Origin: RFSX01 sp964591455
GTDB lineage: Bacteria; Bacteroidota; Bacteroidia; Chitinophagales; Saprospiraceae
NCBI GenBank assembly: GCA_964591455.1
Contig: CAZQDZ010000002.1
Span: 134,295-198,294 of the forward strand
DNA: 64,000 nucleotides
Direction: 5' to 3'
Shown here: in pieces, positions 41,645-50,830 of the stretch
Position numbering within the stretch: the stretch's first letter is position 1
Layout of the letters: every line of letters begins with the position of its first letter
The notes under the pieces: generated by a model
What the model was told of the DNA's origin: nothing
The model's input: only the letters and a program-made list of their open reading frames with translations
The model's database searches: none
Program-made: the position numbers and the translations under genes

Positions 41645-43237
41645 TTAATATTTCTGCTTTATCAATCCACTCTGCTTTTTCTTTTGAATGAGTACATAAT
41701 TATTAATCAGAAACGTGATTTTGGAACAATTTTCTAGCACATTTTTTCTTGTTGGAATATGAAATAATGAAAAACTATAGGAATTCAAATCTTGATTTTC
41801 ATCTTTCACATGGGGATTTTTTCTTATTGATTGATATTTATATGGCATTATAAGTTCGCCATCACTAAGAGAGATCATACCATCATGTAAATCTCCATTC
41901 TCAACTCTTTTCCCCAAGACTAAATATTCATTAATGAATTTGGTCCTACTTGTATAGTTACTATCAGTTAAAGAGTACAACTCATCTCCATTCTCATTGT
42001 AAACAAATAAATGACCACTACTATTCGTCATATAGAAATATGTTTTCTCATTTACACTATTAGAAGCACCACTACATTTATCACTATTATTCATTATACT
42101 TTTCATTGGAACCACTACTTTTCCTTCATTATTAATAATTCCACAGTAGCCATCTTTCCCTACTAGGAAAAAGTTATCTTGAAGGAATTGGTTGTAGTGA
42201 TATTGACCACTAGTGTAAATTAATTTTCCATTGGGATTATAGTAGTCGATTATTCTATTTTCTATTTTTGCTTCGATGATATCCTTACTGCCGTGAATAT
42301 TTGTTCTTGGATAAAGATGTATATTATCATACTTTATATCAGTCTCACTTCCTAAGTTTTCGAAAAACAAACCTTGTTTATATGGGTAAGTTGAATCATG
42401 AACTAGTTTAACACCCCTCATTTTAGTTGGATATCTTAATTTACCCTTAATCTCGGTTCCTTCATAATCTATGAATTTTTTACTCCGATCTAAATAAGTG
42501 ATTAATAGACCTTGATCAATCATAGCAAAAGGATGGAAAGCCGTCAATTTTTTATTACTAGAGTGAATAGTTTTTCCTCGTTCATTTATAATTCGAATCT
42601 CGCCCGATTCATGATAATGTAAGTAAACAGTTTCATCACCAGAATAAGGATAGATACTGGTTCCAGATACAGAGAAAACGCTGCCTCCTTTCAGATTGTA
42701 AAACACAATTTTGTCATTGATGTAATCAATTACACCATATTTTTGATTTCCAGAAACAAATGTTTGCCAATAATCTTTATGAGGTTTTGCTGAATAAATT
42801 ACCTTATCCTTGTCTAGATCCACTAAATAAACAGAGTCTACACTTTTATCAAGATACTGAACCATAGAATTTCCTATATAACCCAAGATTCGAGATGGAT
42901 AGGACTTCTTCTCTCCAGAAAATGTATTAGTTATTTCGGAAGAATTACTAAACTTGTTGATTTGCCATAATGAATCAGAGGTAAGAAACAACTGATTGCC
43001 TAACCTAAGTGAGATAGTATCATATTCTTCATTTTTTAAATTGAAGACTATTGTATTTTCACCTTGCTCGAAATAAATTTTGTCATTTATAGCCGGGCCA
43101 CGATAATCACGAGAATTAATAAAAGCTGACTTTTGATTTTCTAGAGGAACAACCCATTCAATTAAGTCTTCTTGAGCAATAATTAAATTTGAAAAGAATA
43201 GAAACAAAATATGCAGGCAGTTTAATTTTCGCACCAT
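41645..43237 (-). CDS. Secreted hypothetical protein with WG-repeat-like beta pattern
   Basis: 530 residues with a signal peptide (CLHILFLFFSNLIIAQ). The rest is a run of short beta units such as YGVIDYINDKIVFYNLKGGS, IIDYYNPNGKLIYTSGQ and YCGIINNEGKVVVPMKS, similar to WG (tryptophan-glycine) or beta-propeller repeats, though the WG signature itself is mostly lost. No catalytic motif is visible. The gene is richer in A+T than polA and its other neighbours, which could mean recent acquisition. It has no T9SS sorting domain, so a periplasmic location is likely. Confidence 0.65.
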   Translation of the reverse strand: MVRKLNCLHILFLFFSNLIIAQEDLIEWVVPLENQKSAFINSRDYRGPAINDKIYFEQGENTIVFNLKNEEYDTISLRLGNQLFLTSDSLWQINKFSNSSEITNTFSGEKKSYPSRILGYIGNSMVQYLDKSVDSVYLVDLDKDKVIYSAKPHKDYWQTFVSGNQKYGVIDYINDKIVFYNLKGGSVFSVSGTSIYPYSGDETVYLHYHESGEIRIINERGKTIHSSNKKLTAFHPFAMIDQGLLITYLDRSKKFIDYEGTEIKGKLRYPTKMRGVKLVHDSTYPYKQGLFFENLGSETDIKYDNIHLYPRTNIHGSKDIIEAKIENRIIDYYNPNGKLIYTSGQYHYNQFLQDNFFLVGKDGYCGIINNEGKVVVPMKSIMNNSDKCSGASNSVNEKTYFYMTNSSGHLFVYNENGDELYSLTDSNYTSRTKFINEYLVLGKRVENGDLHDGMISLSDGELIMPYKYQSIRKNPHVKDENQDLNSYSFSLFHIPTRKNVLENCSKITFLINNYVLIQKKKQSGLIKQKY

Positions 43238-43329
43238 GGCATTATAATGTTATTCATTAATATTTTGTATCAAAACTTGAACCTCTTATTGAATTTTTAA
43301 AGTCGATTATTTCAGAAAGACAACACCTT

Positions 43330-45006
43330 TTACATTTTCACAACCCTAGCGGTCCCTTTCCTTTCACCTATCTGAAATCGGATAAAGTATATCCCCGATT
43401 GCTGTGAAGATAGATCAAGGGTCTGCCCCTGTCCAGATACCTGCACAACTCTACCCATAAAATCAAATACACTTATATTATCTATGAGTTCTTCTGATTC
43501 TATTATAACCGCTCCTGTAGTAGGGTTAGGGTAGACCAAAACCGTTAATCCTTCTACATCTACCACTGATGAGGTCATACATGACAAGTCATACGGAAAG
43601 AAGCTATCCTCATTAGTATCACCATCTAACCCATCTACACCACTGAAGGTCCAATCCGCTTCATTAAATGTAGTGGATAGACTAGGTGCATCATCTGTTC
43701 TTTTGGCCCATCCGTCGCTGTACTCCCAGGACTCACCACTACCATCCACATCCTGAATGCCAAACACATCTATCAGTTGTCCATTCTCAAATAATTCTAT
43801 CGCATCATCGCCATTGAAACTAACATCCTCTTCTTCGTCTTGAATCAGAAAGCTGTTATTTGTGGGGCCAAAAAAAGCACGAAATGCTATGGTGTCATTG
43901 GTCACAAAAATGCAATTGCCACCAGGAATATCTTGATTTAGAAAAAGCTCAGGACCGTCTCCACCATTACCATTATTAGCAGAACTGAGATCATATCTTG
44001 CAGCTTGGTCCCTGGTCAAATCTTCTGACACATAGAGCTCTATCGCTTTGACATCTGGAGATTCGAGTATGCCGCGCAGCTGAATACCTTGTTGTAAAGG
44101 GCCATCATTATCTATTATAAATACAGTTACGATATCTTCCAGAAGAGGACCACCAGACACAAGAGGCGATATGGTCAATATTAAATTCTCCAGCGCTTCT
44201 TCTTCTGTATCATCTATAAGCTCAATAGCCAATGTCTGTGACGAATTGGATTCAGGTGCAAATGACAAGGTGTCTGTGCTCAATATATAGTCTACATCGA
44301 CAGTGGCCTGTGGATCGGGACCGCTGACTACACTAGCGACATATCGTAAGTCTCCTGAAGGCGCATTATCCATAAAAAACTCAAGGACCACCATTTCATC
44401 AGATTCTCTGACATACATATCTCTGAAAGAGGCACTGAGGATGGGTTCTCTCATGCAATTGCTTATAATAGATATTCTATCAGGCGAGGCAAAAATGGGG
44501 ACGCCTTCCTCTGTATGACCTGCATCAGTTACTGATCTTGACCAATTAGACGGGTCAGAAAAATCACCATCAAAATCACAAGCTTCCAAAGAAGCACCAC
44601 CACCATCTGCCATCTGACTCCAAGGTAGATTATCACTGTACTCAAAATTGATGATTGTGTCTCCTGCTGTATTTATTACTATTACCTGCTCACCATCATT
44701 AGATAGCGATCCAGATTCCCATTCCATGGCATCCGAAAAATATATAGCTTGGTACTTTCTGGCATCATTTGTCAAGACAAGCGTCGCTTGGGGATTTAGT
44801 GTAATGGCAGGAAAAGTAAAAGAAATTCCATCTAAAATTTCATAACCCTCCAAGTTTATCTGACCATTAGAGTTATTATAAAACTCTAGAAATTCTGTAT
44901 CCTCTCCAGGAAAGTTGTACATAAATTCTGATATGACAAGGCCCTGCGCCTTAAGAGAAAGGGCAGAAAATAAGAGGAAAGTGTAGATTAGCGTCGTTTT
45001 TTTCAT
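43330..45006 (-). CDS. T9SS cargo with lamin-tail and Calx-beta-like domains
   Basis: 558 residues. Signal peptide (1-20), lamin-tail domain (LVISEFMYNFPGEDTEFLEF ... GISFTFPAITLNPQATLVLT, about 23-140), Calx-beta-like domain (about 190-300), a second lamin-tail-like unit (GIQLRGILESPDVKAIELYV ... GDDAIELFENGQLIDVFG, about 303-440), and a type A T9SS domain (TVLVYPNPTTGAVIIESEEL ... GIYFIRFQIGERKGTARVV). Lamin-tail domains are frequent in secreted nucleases and surface proteins but do not define a function alone. No nuclease motif was seen. Confidence 0.87.
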   Translation of the reverse strand: MKKTTLIYTFLLFSALSLKAQGLVISEFMYNFPGEDTEFLEFYNNSNGQINLEGYEILDGISFTFPAITLNPQATLVLTNDARKYQAIYFSDAMEWESGSLSNDGEQVIVINTAGDTIINFEYSDNLPWSQMADGGGASLEACDFDGDFSDPSNWSRSVTDAGHTEEGVPIFASPDRISIISNCMREPILSASFRDMYVRESDEMVVLEFFMDNAPSGDLRYVASVVSGPDPQATVDVDYILSTDTLSFAPESNSSQTLAIELIDDTEEEALENLILTISPLVSGGPLLEDIVTVFIIDNDGPLQQGIQLRGILESPDVKAIELYVSEDLTRDQAARYDLSSANNGNGGDGPELFLNQDIPGGNCIFVTNDTIAFRAFFGPTNNSFLIQDEEEDVSFNGDDAIELFENGQLIDVFGIQDVDGSGESWEYSDGWAKRTDDAPSLSTTFNEADWTFSGVDGLDGDTNEDSFFPYDLSCMTSSVVDVEGLTVLVYPNPTTGAVIIESEELIDNISVFDFMGRVVQVSGQGQTLDLSSQQSGIYFIRFQIGERKGTARVVKM

Positions 45007-45163
45007 TATAAATTTTGTACTTCCAAATTACTCATTCTTGCGATATTCTGCGGATTTGAAGTTAAACTATAGTTAACAAGTGACCTACTATGGCGTTGGA
45101 GACGTTATTGCTATGGTATTAAGAAATAAGTTTAAATACATTTGTGTAAAATTTTTTCTCAAA

Positions 45164-45667
45164 ATGAAACTACTCTATTTAACACTCGCTGTCTCTTTTC
45201 TGAGCCTTTCAGCGTTCACTACCAACGGCCCATTATCTGGTATTCCATCTGTAGACATTAAGACCCTAGAGGGTAAGACAGTCAATATTCAGGACTACGT
45301 AGGTAACGGAAAAATTACTGTTATTAGCTTTTGGGCAACTTGGTGCAGTCCATGCAAAAAAGAACTGGATGCCATATCAGAAATCTATGGCGACTGGCAA
45401 TCAGATTATAATATGGAGTTGTTGGCGATTACGGTAGATGATAGTCGGTCACTCACCAAGGTGCCTGCGATGATAGAGATGAAGGGTTGGGAATTTACTG
45501 TATTGTCAGATTCTAGGAGTGATCTTAGAAAAGCACTTAACTTCCAGGCGGTCCCGCAGACATTTCTTTTAGACGAGCATGGTGATATTGTATACTCTCA
45601 CTCTGGATATACACCAGGAGATGAGTATGAGCTAGAAGAAAAGATAAAGGCCTTAGCTACAAAATAA
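45164..45667 (+). CDS. TlpA/ResA-like thioredoxin
   Basis: 167 residues from the ATG at 45164, which gives the signal peptide (KLLYLTLAVSFLSLSAF); an in-frame start at 45080 only adds an unlikely leader. The thioredoxin fold holds WATWCSPCKKEL, a CSPC redox pair, and the cis-Pro region QAVPQTFLLDEHGDI. Such proteins reduce disulfides in the periplasm, for example of apocytochromes. TACATTTG at 45137-45144 matches the -7 promoter consensus, but no -33 element lies at the right distance. A terminator follows at 45698. Confidence 0.9.
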   Translation: MKLLYLTLAVSFLSLSAFTTNGPLSGIPSVDIKTLEGKTVNIQDYVGNGKITVISFWATWCSPCKKELDAISEIYGDWQSDYNMELLAITVDDSRSLTKVPAMIEMKGWEFTVLSDSRSDLRKALNFQAVPQTFLLDEHGDIVYSHSGYTPGDEYELEEKIKALATK

Positions 45668-45697
45668 ATTATTGTCTTTGATAAAAAGACATCAGTG

Positions 45698-45730
45698 ACT
45701 GAGTTATAGCAATATGACTCAGTTTTTTTA
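45698..45730 (+). terminator. Rho-independent terminator
   Basis: ACTGAGT (45698-45704) pairs with ACTCAGT (45717-45723), followed by a run of T. It ends the thioredoxin gene. Confidence 0.8.
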
Positions 45731-45779
45731 TGCCCTATCAGAAGGCAATGTCATAGAATAATTCCAATTTAGTGAGGGT

Positions 45780-46508
45780 ATGAAAATAGGTATCGCACAG
45801 ATTCAACCCCGAGCAGGAGATTTAGAATACAATATTCGACGGCACATCGAGGCCATCACGCAGGCTGCTCAGGAACAAGCTGATGCTTTGTTCTTTTCCG
45901 AACTCTCCCTTACTGGCTATGAGCCCGCGTTAGCCAGCACCCATGCGATGACGCTTGAAGATGAAAGATTAGCTCCTTTCCATAAGCTCAGCCAGCAACA
46001 TAATATTACCCTCGGCATTGGCCTCCCTCTACTAACAAATAACGGCATCCAAATTGCAATGCTCATCTGCCAGCCCAATGCCACCCCACAGATATATGGT
46101 AAACAATTATTGCACGATGATGAAAAACCATTCTTTGTACCTGGTCATCAGCAAGTCATGATTAATATCCATAACTACGTGATTGGTCCAGCCATCTGCT
46201 ATGAGAGCCTGCATGAAACCCACCTCCAAAACGTAATCAGCAAGGATGCTCATATCTACCTTGCTAGCGTAGCCAAATCTGCTTCTGGCACCCAGGAAGC
46301 CTATGCTTCTTTTTCTAATTTTTCCAAGAAATATAACGTCCCTATCCTCATGGTCAATAGCCTAGGCCCCTGTGATAATTTCGTCGCGGCTGGTCAGAGT
46401 TCTATATGGAGTAGTGAAGGTATACTTATGGGTCAGTTATCTTCAGATGACGAAGCGATTTTGATTTTTGATGTAGAGAATTCAGCCCACAAGTCTTTTC
46501 TGGTGTAA
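45780..46508 (+). CDS. Carbon-nitrogen hydrolase (nitrilase superfamily)
   Basis: 242 residues with the Glu-Lys-Cys triad: FFSELSLTGYEPA (Glu), YGKQLLHDDEKPFF (Lys) and GPAICYESLHE (Cys). The start IGIAQIQPRAGDLEYNI is standard. Members hydrolyse amides such as omega-amidase substrates or N-carbamoyl compounds; the substrate cannot be told. It is shorter than many (260-300), with a compact C-terminus. The last 30 bases, encoding AHKSFLV and the stop, are the first unit of a degenerate tandem repeat that runs downstream. Confidence 0.88.
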   Translation: MKIGIAQIQPRAGDLEYNIRRHIEAITQAAQEQADALFFSELSLTGYEPALASTHAMTLEDERLAPFHKLSQQHNITLGIGLPLLTNNGIQIAMLICQPNATPQIYGKQLLHDDEKPFFVPGHQQVMINIHNYVIGPAICYESLHETHLQNVISKDAHIYLASVAKSASGTQEAYASFSNFSKKYNVPILMVNSLGPCDNFVAAGQSSIWSSEGILMGQLSSDDEAILIFDVENSAHKSFLV

Positions 46509-46582
46509 GGAGGGCTCAGCCCACTAATCCTTTCTGGTGTATGGAAAATTCCACCCGCAAGGCCTTTTGGTACATGGTGCAC
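46485..46582 (+). repeat. Three degenerate tandem copies of the 3' end of the nitrilase gene
   Basis: Units of about 33 bases start at 46485 (GCCCACAAGTCTTTTCTGGT), 46519 (GCCCACTAATCCTTTCTGGT) and 46553 (ACCCGCAAGGCCTTTTGGTA). The first still encodes the protein's end; the later ones have lost the frame. Confidence 0.6.
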
Positions 46583-46935
46583 AATTCATAATTCTTCATT
46601 CATAATTCTTCATTCAAAAATCCGCATTCCCAATTCCTATCTCCTATCGAGCACGGAGAACTCTCTGCGCCGCTTTGCTTTGATCGAGTTAGGAAAAGTA
46701 GTGGTTAGAAAAGAAGGAATCCCATTTTTTTGGTATACGAAAAATTCATAATTCTTCATTCTCAATTCCCTAAACCGTATTCCCATTTCATTCCTAATTC
46801 AAAAATCAAAAATCTTCATTCCCCAGTTCCCAATTCGAAAATCATAATTCAAAATCCCTAGACCATAAACCTTGAACCACATTCCCACATTCCCACAATT
46901 CATAATTCATAATTCTTCATTCATAATTCATCATT
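46583..46935. repeat. Low-complexity region of degenerate AATTCATAATTCTTCATTC repeats
   Basis: Copies of AATTCATAATTCTTCATTC and shorter parts (CATAATTC, CTTCATTC, CCCAATTC, ACATTCCCAC) occur many times between the nitrilase gene and dinB, for example near 46583, 46596, 46743, 46845 and 46897. The dinB stop codon lies at its edge. There is no gene in it. TTTTTTGGTATACG near 46728 repeats the last unit of the tandem repeat upstream. Confidence 0.75.
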
Positions 46936-48100
46936 CCCTTCCCTTCTTCTGATCCATATACGAAGCACGCATAATCTTATCCGTTCCGAAGCGCTTTCTG
47001 ATATGATCCTTTCGCTCCATAAGTGAGATGGCTTTGGCCGTATCATCGAAGATGCTGATCTGGTAATTACCACCGACCAGGCCACTGAATTTGACACCGA
47101 TGAGGCGGATGAGTTGTCGGCGCTCATTCAGGGAATCAAAGAGCTCTAGGATATGTCGTGAGATGACGGCTTCATTGGCGGTATAGGGTATGCGGCGTTG
47201 TTTGGTGTAGGTGTTGAAGTCGGCATGGCGTAGCTTGACAGCGACACAGGAAGTGAGTCGGTCTTTGCTCCGTAGCTCAAAAGCCAACTCGTCTACCATC
47301 TTCAGTAGCATATTACGCATGTAACGCAAGTCCAAAGTATCTTCTGTAAATGTCCGTTCTTTGGACATGGATTTTTGTTCGCTATAAGGGACGACGGGTG
47401 AGCGGTCTATGCCCTGGGATTTCTCCCACAGCTTGCGGCCATTTTCGCCAAATTCTCTTTCTAGTAGGCGGACGGGAATTTCACTAAGCACTTTAATTTT
47501 TCGCACACCCATAAAGCTCAGCTTCTTGTAAGTTTGCTTACCGATGCCAGGAATCTTCTTGACAGATAGGGGAGAGAGAAATTCTTTTTCTGTACCCATG
47601 GGGATTTCTATGGCGCCATTGGGCTTGGCTTCTCCGGTGCCGACCTTGGAGACGAGCTTATTGAGGGAGAGCCCACAAGATATGGGTAGGCCAGTCTCTC
47701 TGATGATCCGCTGACGCAGTTCTTTGGACCAGGTATAACAACCGAAGTGTTTGTCCATCCCCGTCAGGTCGAGGTAGAACTCATCTATAGAAGCTTTCTC
47801 ATAAGCGGGCGCATCTTCTGCGATCACCTCCGTCACCAACTTAGAATGACGGGAGTAGCTGTCCATATCTCCACGTAGAACGATGGCATCTGGACAGAGG
47901 CTGAGGGCCATCTTAATCGGCATGGCACTGTGTACGCCATAGCGCCGGGCTTCGTAACTGCAGGAGGCCACCACACCACGGCGGCTCGTGCCGCCTATAA
48001 TAAGCGGCTTGCCTTTGAACTGACTGTTTTTAAGGCATTCTACGGATACAAAGAAAGAATCCAGATCCATATGTAGTACAGCACGGTCGAATTGGCTCAA
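46931..48100 (-). CDS. dinB: DNA polymerase IV (Y family)
   Basis: 389 residues. Palm motifs LHMDLDSFFVSVE near the start and KASIDEFYLDLTGMD around 105 hold the catalytic acids; SCSYEARRYGVHSAMPIKMA is the fingers region; VKKIPGIGKQTYKKL is the thumb helix-hairpin-helix. The little-finger domain follows (MSKERTFTEDTLDLRYM). It performs error-prone translesion synthesis. The C-terminus MRASYMDQKKGRE lacks a clear beta-clamp motif at the very end. Decayed copies of its 5' half occur at 50140-50368 and 52893-52976. Confidence 0.94.
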   Translation of the reverse strand: MSQFDRAVLHMDLDSFFVSVECLKNSQFKGKPLIIGGTSRRGVVASCSYEARRYGVHSAMPIKMALSLCPDAIVLRGDMDSYSRHSKLVTEVIAEDAPAYEKASIDEFYLDLTGMDKHFGCYTWSKELRQRIIRETGLPISCGLSLNKLVSKVGTGEAKPNGAIEIPMGTEKEFLSPLSVKKIPGIGKQTYKKLSFMGVRKIKVLSEIPVRLLEREFGENGRKLWEKSQGIDRSPVVPYSEQKSMSKERTFTEDTLDLRYMRNMLLKMVDELAFELRSKDRLTSCVAVKLRHADFNTYTKQRRIPYTANEAVISRHILELFDSLNERRQLIRLIGVKFSGLVGGNYQISIFDDTAKAISLMERKDHIRKRFGTDKIMRASYMDQKKGRE

Positions 48101-48267
48101 CGCAGAAATTTAGATTTTGACGAATATATCGACAACTAGATATCGACTTATACGACAAAAGTACTAAAAGAGCGGGAGGAGAGCAAGGGTGGGTGAGTGA
48201 TTATAGATTTGCTAATTGTATAACTCTTAAGACTACATTTCAGCGCTTTAATATTAGGCACTGGCCT

Positions 48268-49542
48268 TTATTTTAGCCTCAGATTCTTTTCTATAGCTAA
48301 AATGTTTTTATTCGGAATATCGATTTCTTTTGCGATTTGCTTCCATTTTGATACCTCATGGATAGTTTCCTCTATTATATCTTTACTTTTTTTAATGCCA
48401 AAAGTTTTTCCGAAATCGAGAAGATCACTTTTAGTAAAATCCGTGTATTTCCCATTTAGTGAAGACTGATGGACATCTGTCCAAGTTCCACCTGGCTTAT
48501 AAGAATATGTTATATCATAAGCTGGAGAAATTTTCCATTTTCCATTTTTGTCCATGAGGAAAGAAAAGTTTTTCACATGATCATCATGATTTCTAGCGAT
48601 TACATTAAAGACTGCTCTTCGATATTGTTGTTCAAATTGATCATAGGTTAATTGCAATCTTTTCATTGTTCTAAATAGCGTTTCATATGAACTTGCTCTT
48701 TGTACTTTGAAGTCAACACCAATTAAGGAACCCAAAGTCTGCATGTGTAATTTTTCTCCTTGATCAGATCGATCAAATCTTTTTGTTAGAAAATGAAATC
48801 TATTCCCTTCTTCATACAAACGGCTCTTCGATATTTCAATTTTACAATTTCTAGCCATTTTATAATAAGCATATTCAATTTTACCAATTCCTTCTGATTC
48901 ACCTAATGATTTTTTATTTGCTCCATCTATCTTTAATAGCCAATATGAATAACCTTCAGGTTGGATTATATCACCTGATTTAATTTCTACTATATTTCCT
49001 TCAGCATCTTCTTTTATTGCAATTAATGCTTTTGCCCTTGCACCTCCTACAGATGTTCCAATTCTCAGAATATTTGTAAGACTTTCCTTATCAAATTTTT
49101 TAAATTTTGTTTTTTCTTTCCCAGCAAGTACACTCTTGGCAACTTCTAAAAGTTCGGATACCTTTACTTTATAGTTGTAATCTGATTTATGATTAATTGG
49201 AAAATATTCTAATGCCCCCATACCTCTAACCCCTACGTATGTAAGTCTGTCCACAGGATTAATATCACCGTATGATAGATTTTTTTGTCTTAGCCACTCC
49301 TTCATCATGGTGTTTCCAAAATCATCAGGCATAGAATCAGATAATAAATATGGGAGGTTGTGAAAATTGATATGGTCTCTAGTGGTTACATACGTTTTCC
49401 CTTCCTTTGGCATTAATATAGGAGAGGGTTCTAATTGATTCGAATAGGCATTTTCTGTGTATTCAAAGACTGAATGGTCATTTGTTTCATCCCAGTCAAC
49501 TGTGCCAATTGAATGACCATATAAATTAACTTGAACTAACAT
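48268..49542 (-). CDS. hipA: HipA-family serine/threonine kinase toxin
   Basis: 424 residues. N-terminal HipA domain (VNLYGHSIGTVDWDETNDHS ... EPSPILMPKEG), Gly-rich loop region RIGTSVGGARAKALI, then kinase core RRAVFNVIARNHDDHVKNFS with catalytic Asp and metal-binding SPAYDITYSY. E. coli HipA phosphorylates glutamyl-tRNA synthetase and triggers dormancy. Catalytic residues look intact, so it is probably active. It is encoded directly after hipB with a one-base gap. The module sits between dinB and the remnants of a duplicated kinase/dinB array. Confidence 0.9.
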   Translation of the reverse strand: MLVQVNLYGHSIGTVDWDETNDHSVFEYTENAYSNQLEPSPILMPKEGKTYVTTRDHINFHNLPYLLSDSMPDDFGNTMMKEWLRQKNLSYGDINPVDRLTYVGVRGMGALEYFPINHKSDYNYKVKVSELLEVAKSVLAGKEKTKFKKFDKESLTNILRIGTSVGGARAKALIAIKEDAEGNIVEIKSGDIIQPEGYSYWLLKIDGANKKSLGESEGIGKIEYAYYKMARNCKIEISKSRLYEEGNRFHFLTKRFDRSDQGEKLHMQTLGSLIGVDFKVQRASSYETLFRTMKRLQLTYDQFEQQYRRAVFNVIARNHDDHVKNFSFLMDKNGKWKISPAYDITYSYKPGGTWTDVHQSSLNGKYTDFTKSDLLDFGKTFGIKKSKDIIEETIHEVSKWKQIAKEIDIPNKNILAIEKNLRLK

Positions 49543-49543
49543 A

Positions 49544-49861
49544 TTATTTAATTTTTCTTGAAGCTCTTTTGCGTTCTGATCTTAGTTTGGCTTTCTCAAA
49601 CTTCATTTTCAATTCCAAATTTTGACCTACTCTAAATACCGCCTCTAGATCTTTTATTCTATTCAGCCTAATTAAAATTCTTATCAAGCTTTCTAGAGAT
49701 GTTGAGTTACCTTGTTCGATTAGGCTAATTGTTGAAACACTTAGTCCTGTGTCCTTGCTTAGTTGTTTTTGAGTAAGATTGTGCTGTAACCTTATTTTTT
49801 TCAATCGCTTGCCAACCTGGTCAATGATTTCATTTTCTGTTAAGAATAACCAATTTTCCAT
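49544..49861 (-). CDS. hipB: HipB-like antitoxin with XRE helix-turn-helix
   Basis: 105 residues. HTH at about 18-70: RLKKIRLQHNLTQKQLSKDT and GLSVSTISLIEQGNSTSLES. A basic C-terminal tail (KLRSERKRASRKIK) could contact DNA or HipA. It represses its own operon and neutralises HipA in the known family. Upstream DNA is A+T-rich and contains AAGTAACT at 49869-49876 and again at 49968-49975, possible operator half-sites (weak). Confidence 0.88.
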   Translation of the reverse strand: MENWLFLTENEIIDQVGKRLKKIRLQHNLTQKQLSKDTGLSVSTISLIEQGNSTSLESLIRILIRLNRIKDLEAVFRVGQNLELKMKFEKAKLRSERKRASRKIK

Positions 49862-50059
49862 TCTATATAAGTAACTCTTTAAATATTAATAGTTATTGAC
49901 ATTTTATGACCTTAAATACTAAGATATCATAAGTTAGTCATTTATAATATATAAACCAAGTAACTAAGCAGATATACGTAATTAAGTGACTTTTAGTTTA
50001 TTAATTATTAAAAAATACTTATCTATTTGCTGAGAGCAACTGGGATTGTAAAGGCTAAT

Positions 50060-50140
50060 AGGTTGTGACAAGTTTTCTTATGCTTTGAACTGATTCAAAA
50101 ACAGACAATCCTAAAGAAGTATAATTCACCAAGGAAGTAT
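50060..50140 (-). pseudogene. Remnant of a second copy of the TPR histidine kinase gene
   Basis: GAAGTATAATTCACCAAGG (50116-50134) is identical to kinase sequence at 52389-52407. The preceding GATTCAAAAACAGACAATCC and TGACAAGTTTTCTTATG resemble kinase positions 52370-52386 and 52280-52300 with a deletion between. It is on the same strand as the intact gene and joins directly to the dinB remnant. Confidence 0.7.
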
Positions 50141-50368
50141 TAGAATGGCGAGTAGCTGTTCCTCTCTCACGTAGAGCGATGACATCTGGACAGACTTAGG
50201 ACCATCCAATCGGCATCGCAGGTGTTACGCCATAGCGGCGAGCCTCTTAGCTGGAGAATAAGCCACCAAACCTCGGCGGCTCGTCTCACACCTATAATAA
50301 ACGGCTTGCCTTTGAACTGACTGTGTTATCAGGGATGCTTACGGATACAAGAAAGGTTCTCAAGAGCT
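50140..50368 (-). pseudogene. Decayed copy of the 5' part of dinB
   Basis: Clearly similar to dinB at about 47839-48064: GCATCTGGACAG-like, CGGCGGCTCGT, CCTATAATAA.CGGCTTGCC and TTTGAACTGACTGT match, with several small insertions and deletions that destroy the frame. Same orientation as dinB. The end of the response regulator gene lies at its right edge. Confidence 0.85.
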
Positions 50369-50830
50369 GCTAACGATTCCAATTCCTGACTCAGCTGAAA
50401 TCAATATTAAAGAAAACTCCTTAGTGATGTTTTCCAGATTTGGAAAAAGTTTTTCTGATGAGTTAGACACTCTAGAGAATGCCAAATCCAACTGGACTTT
50501 AATATCTTCTAAGGTGAATGGTTTAATGATATAGCCCACCGGATTTGTTTTTTTAACCTCCTCCAGTGTATGTTTATCCGTATAGCTTGTGACATAGACG
50601 AAGGGAATTTTGAAACGTTCATTGATAATATGGGCCATTTCTATTCCATTTCGATATCCTTCTATATTAATGTCCATTAGAATGAGATGAGGTTGCCAAC
50701 TTGCGATTTTGTCAGCCAACCCATCACTATTATGCACAACGCCTAGCACATGATAGCCGAGATGAGTGAGTTTGCTTTTCAGATCTATAGCAATGATGAC
50801 TTCATCCTCTACGATTAAGATTTTTTTCAT
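50360..50830 (-). CDS. Response regulator, receiver domain
   Basis: 156 residues with a CheY-like receiver: acidic residues in LIVEDEVIIA, phospho-acceptor Asp about 53 (LILMDINIEG), Thr/Ser and Lys in YVTSYTDKHT and VGYIIKPFTLED. No output domain follows; the last 30 residues are unstructured or low similarity and end in a dinB-derived segment, so the C-terminus may have been altered. It overlaps the kinase gene by 29 bases and is its obvious partner. Confidence 0.9.
   Translation of the reverse strand: MKKILIVEDEVIIAIDLKSKLTHLGYHVLGVVHNSDGLADKIASWQPHLILMDINIEGYRNGIEMAHIINERFKIPFVYVTSYTDKHTLEEVKKTNPVGYIIKPFTLEDIKVQLDLAFSRVSNSSEKLFPNLENITKEFSLILISAESGIGIVSSS

Noticed and set aside
46583..46935. 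CRISPR array
   Set aside because: The repeats are short, irregular and lack spacers of constant length; no cas gene is nearby.
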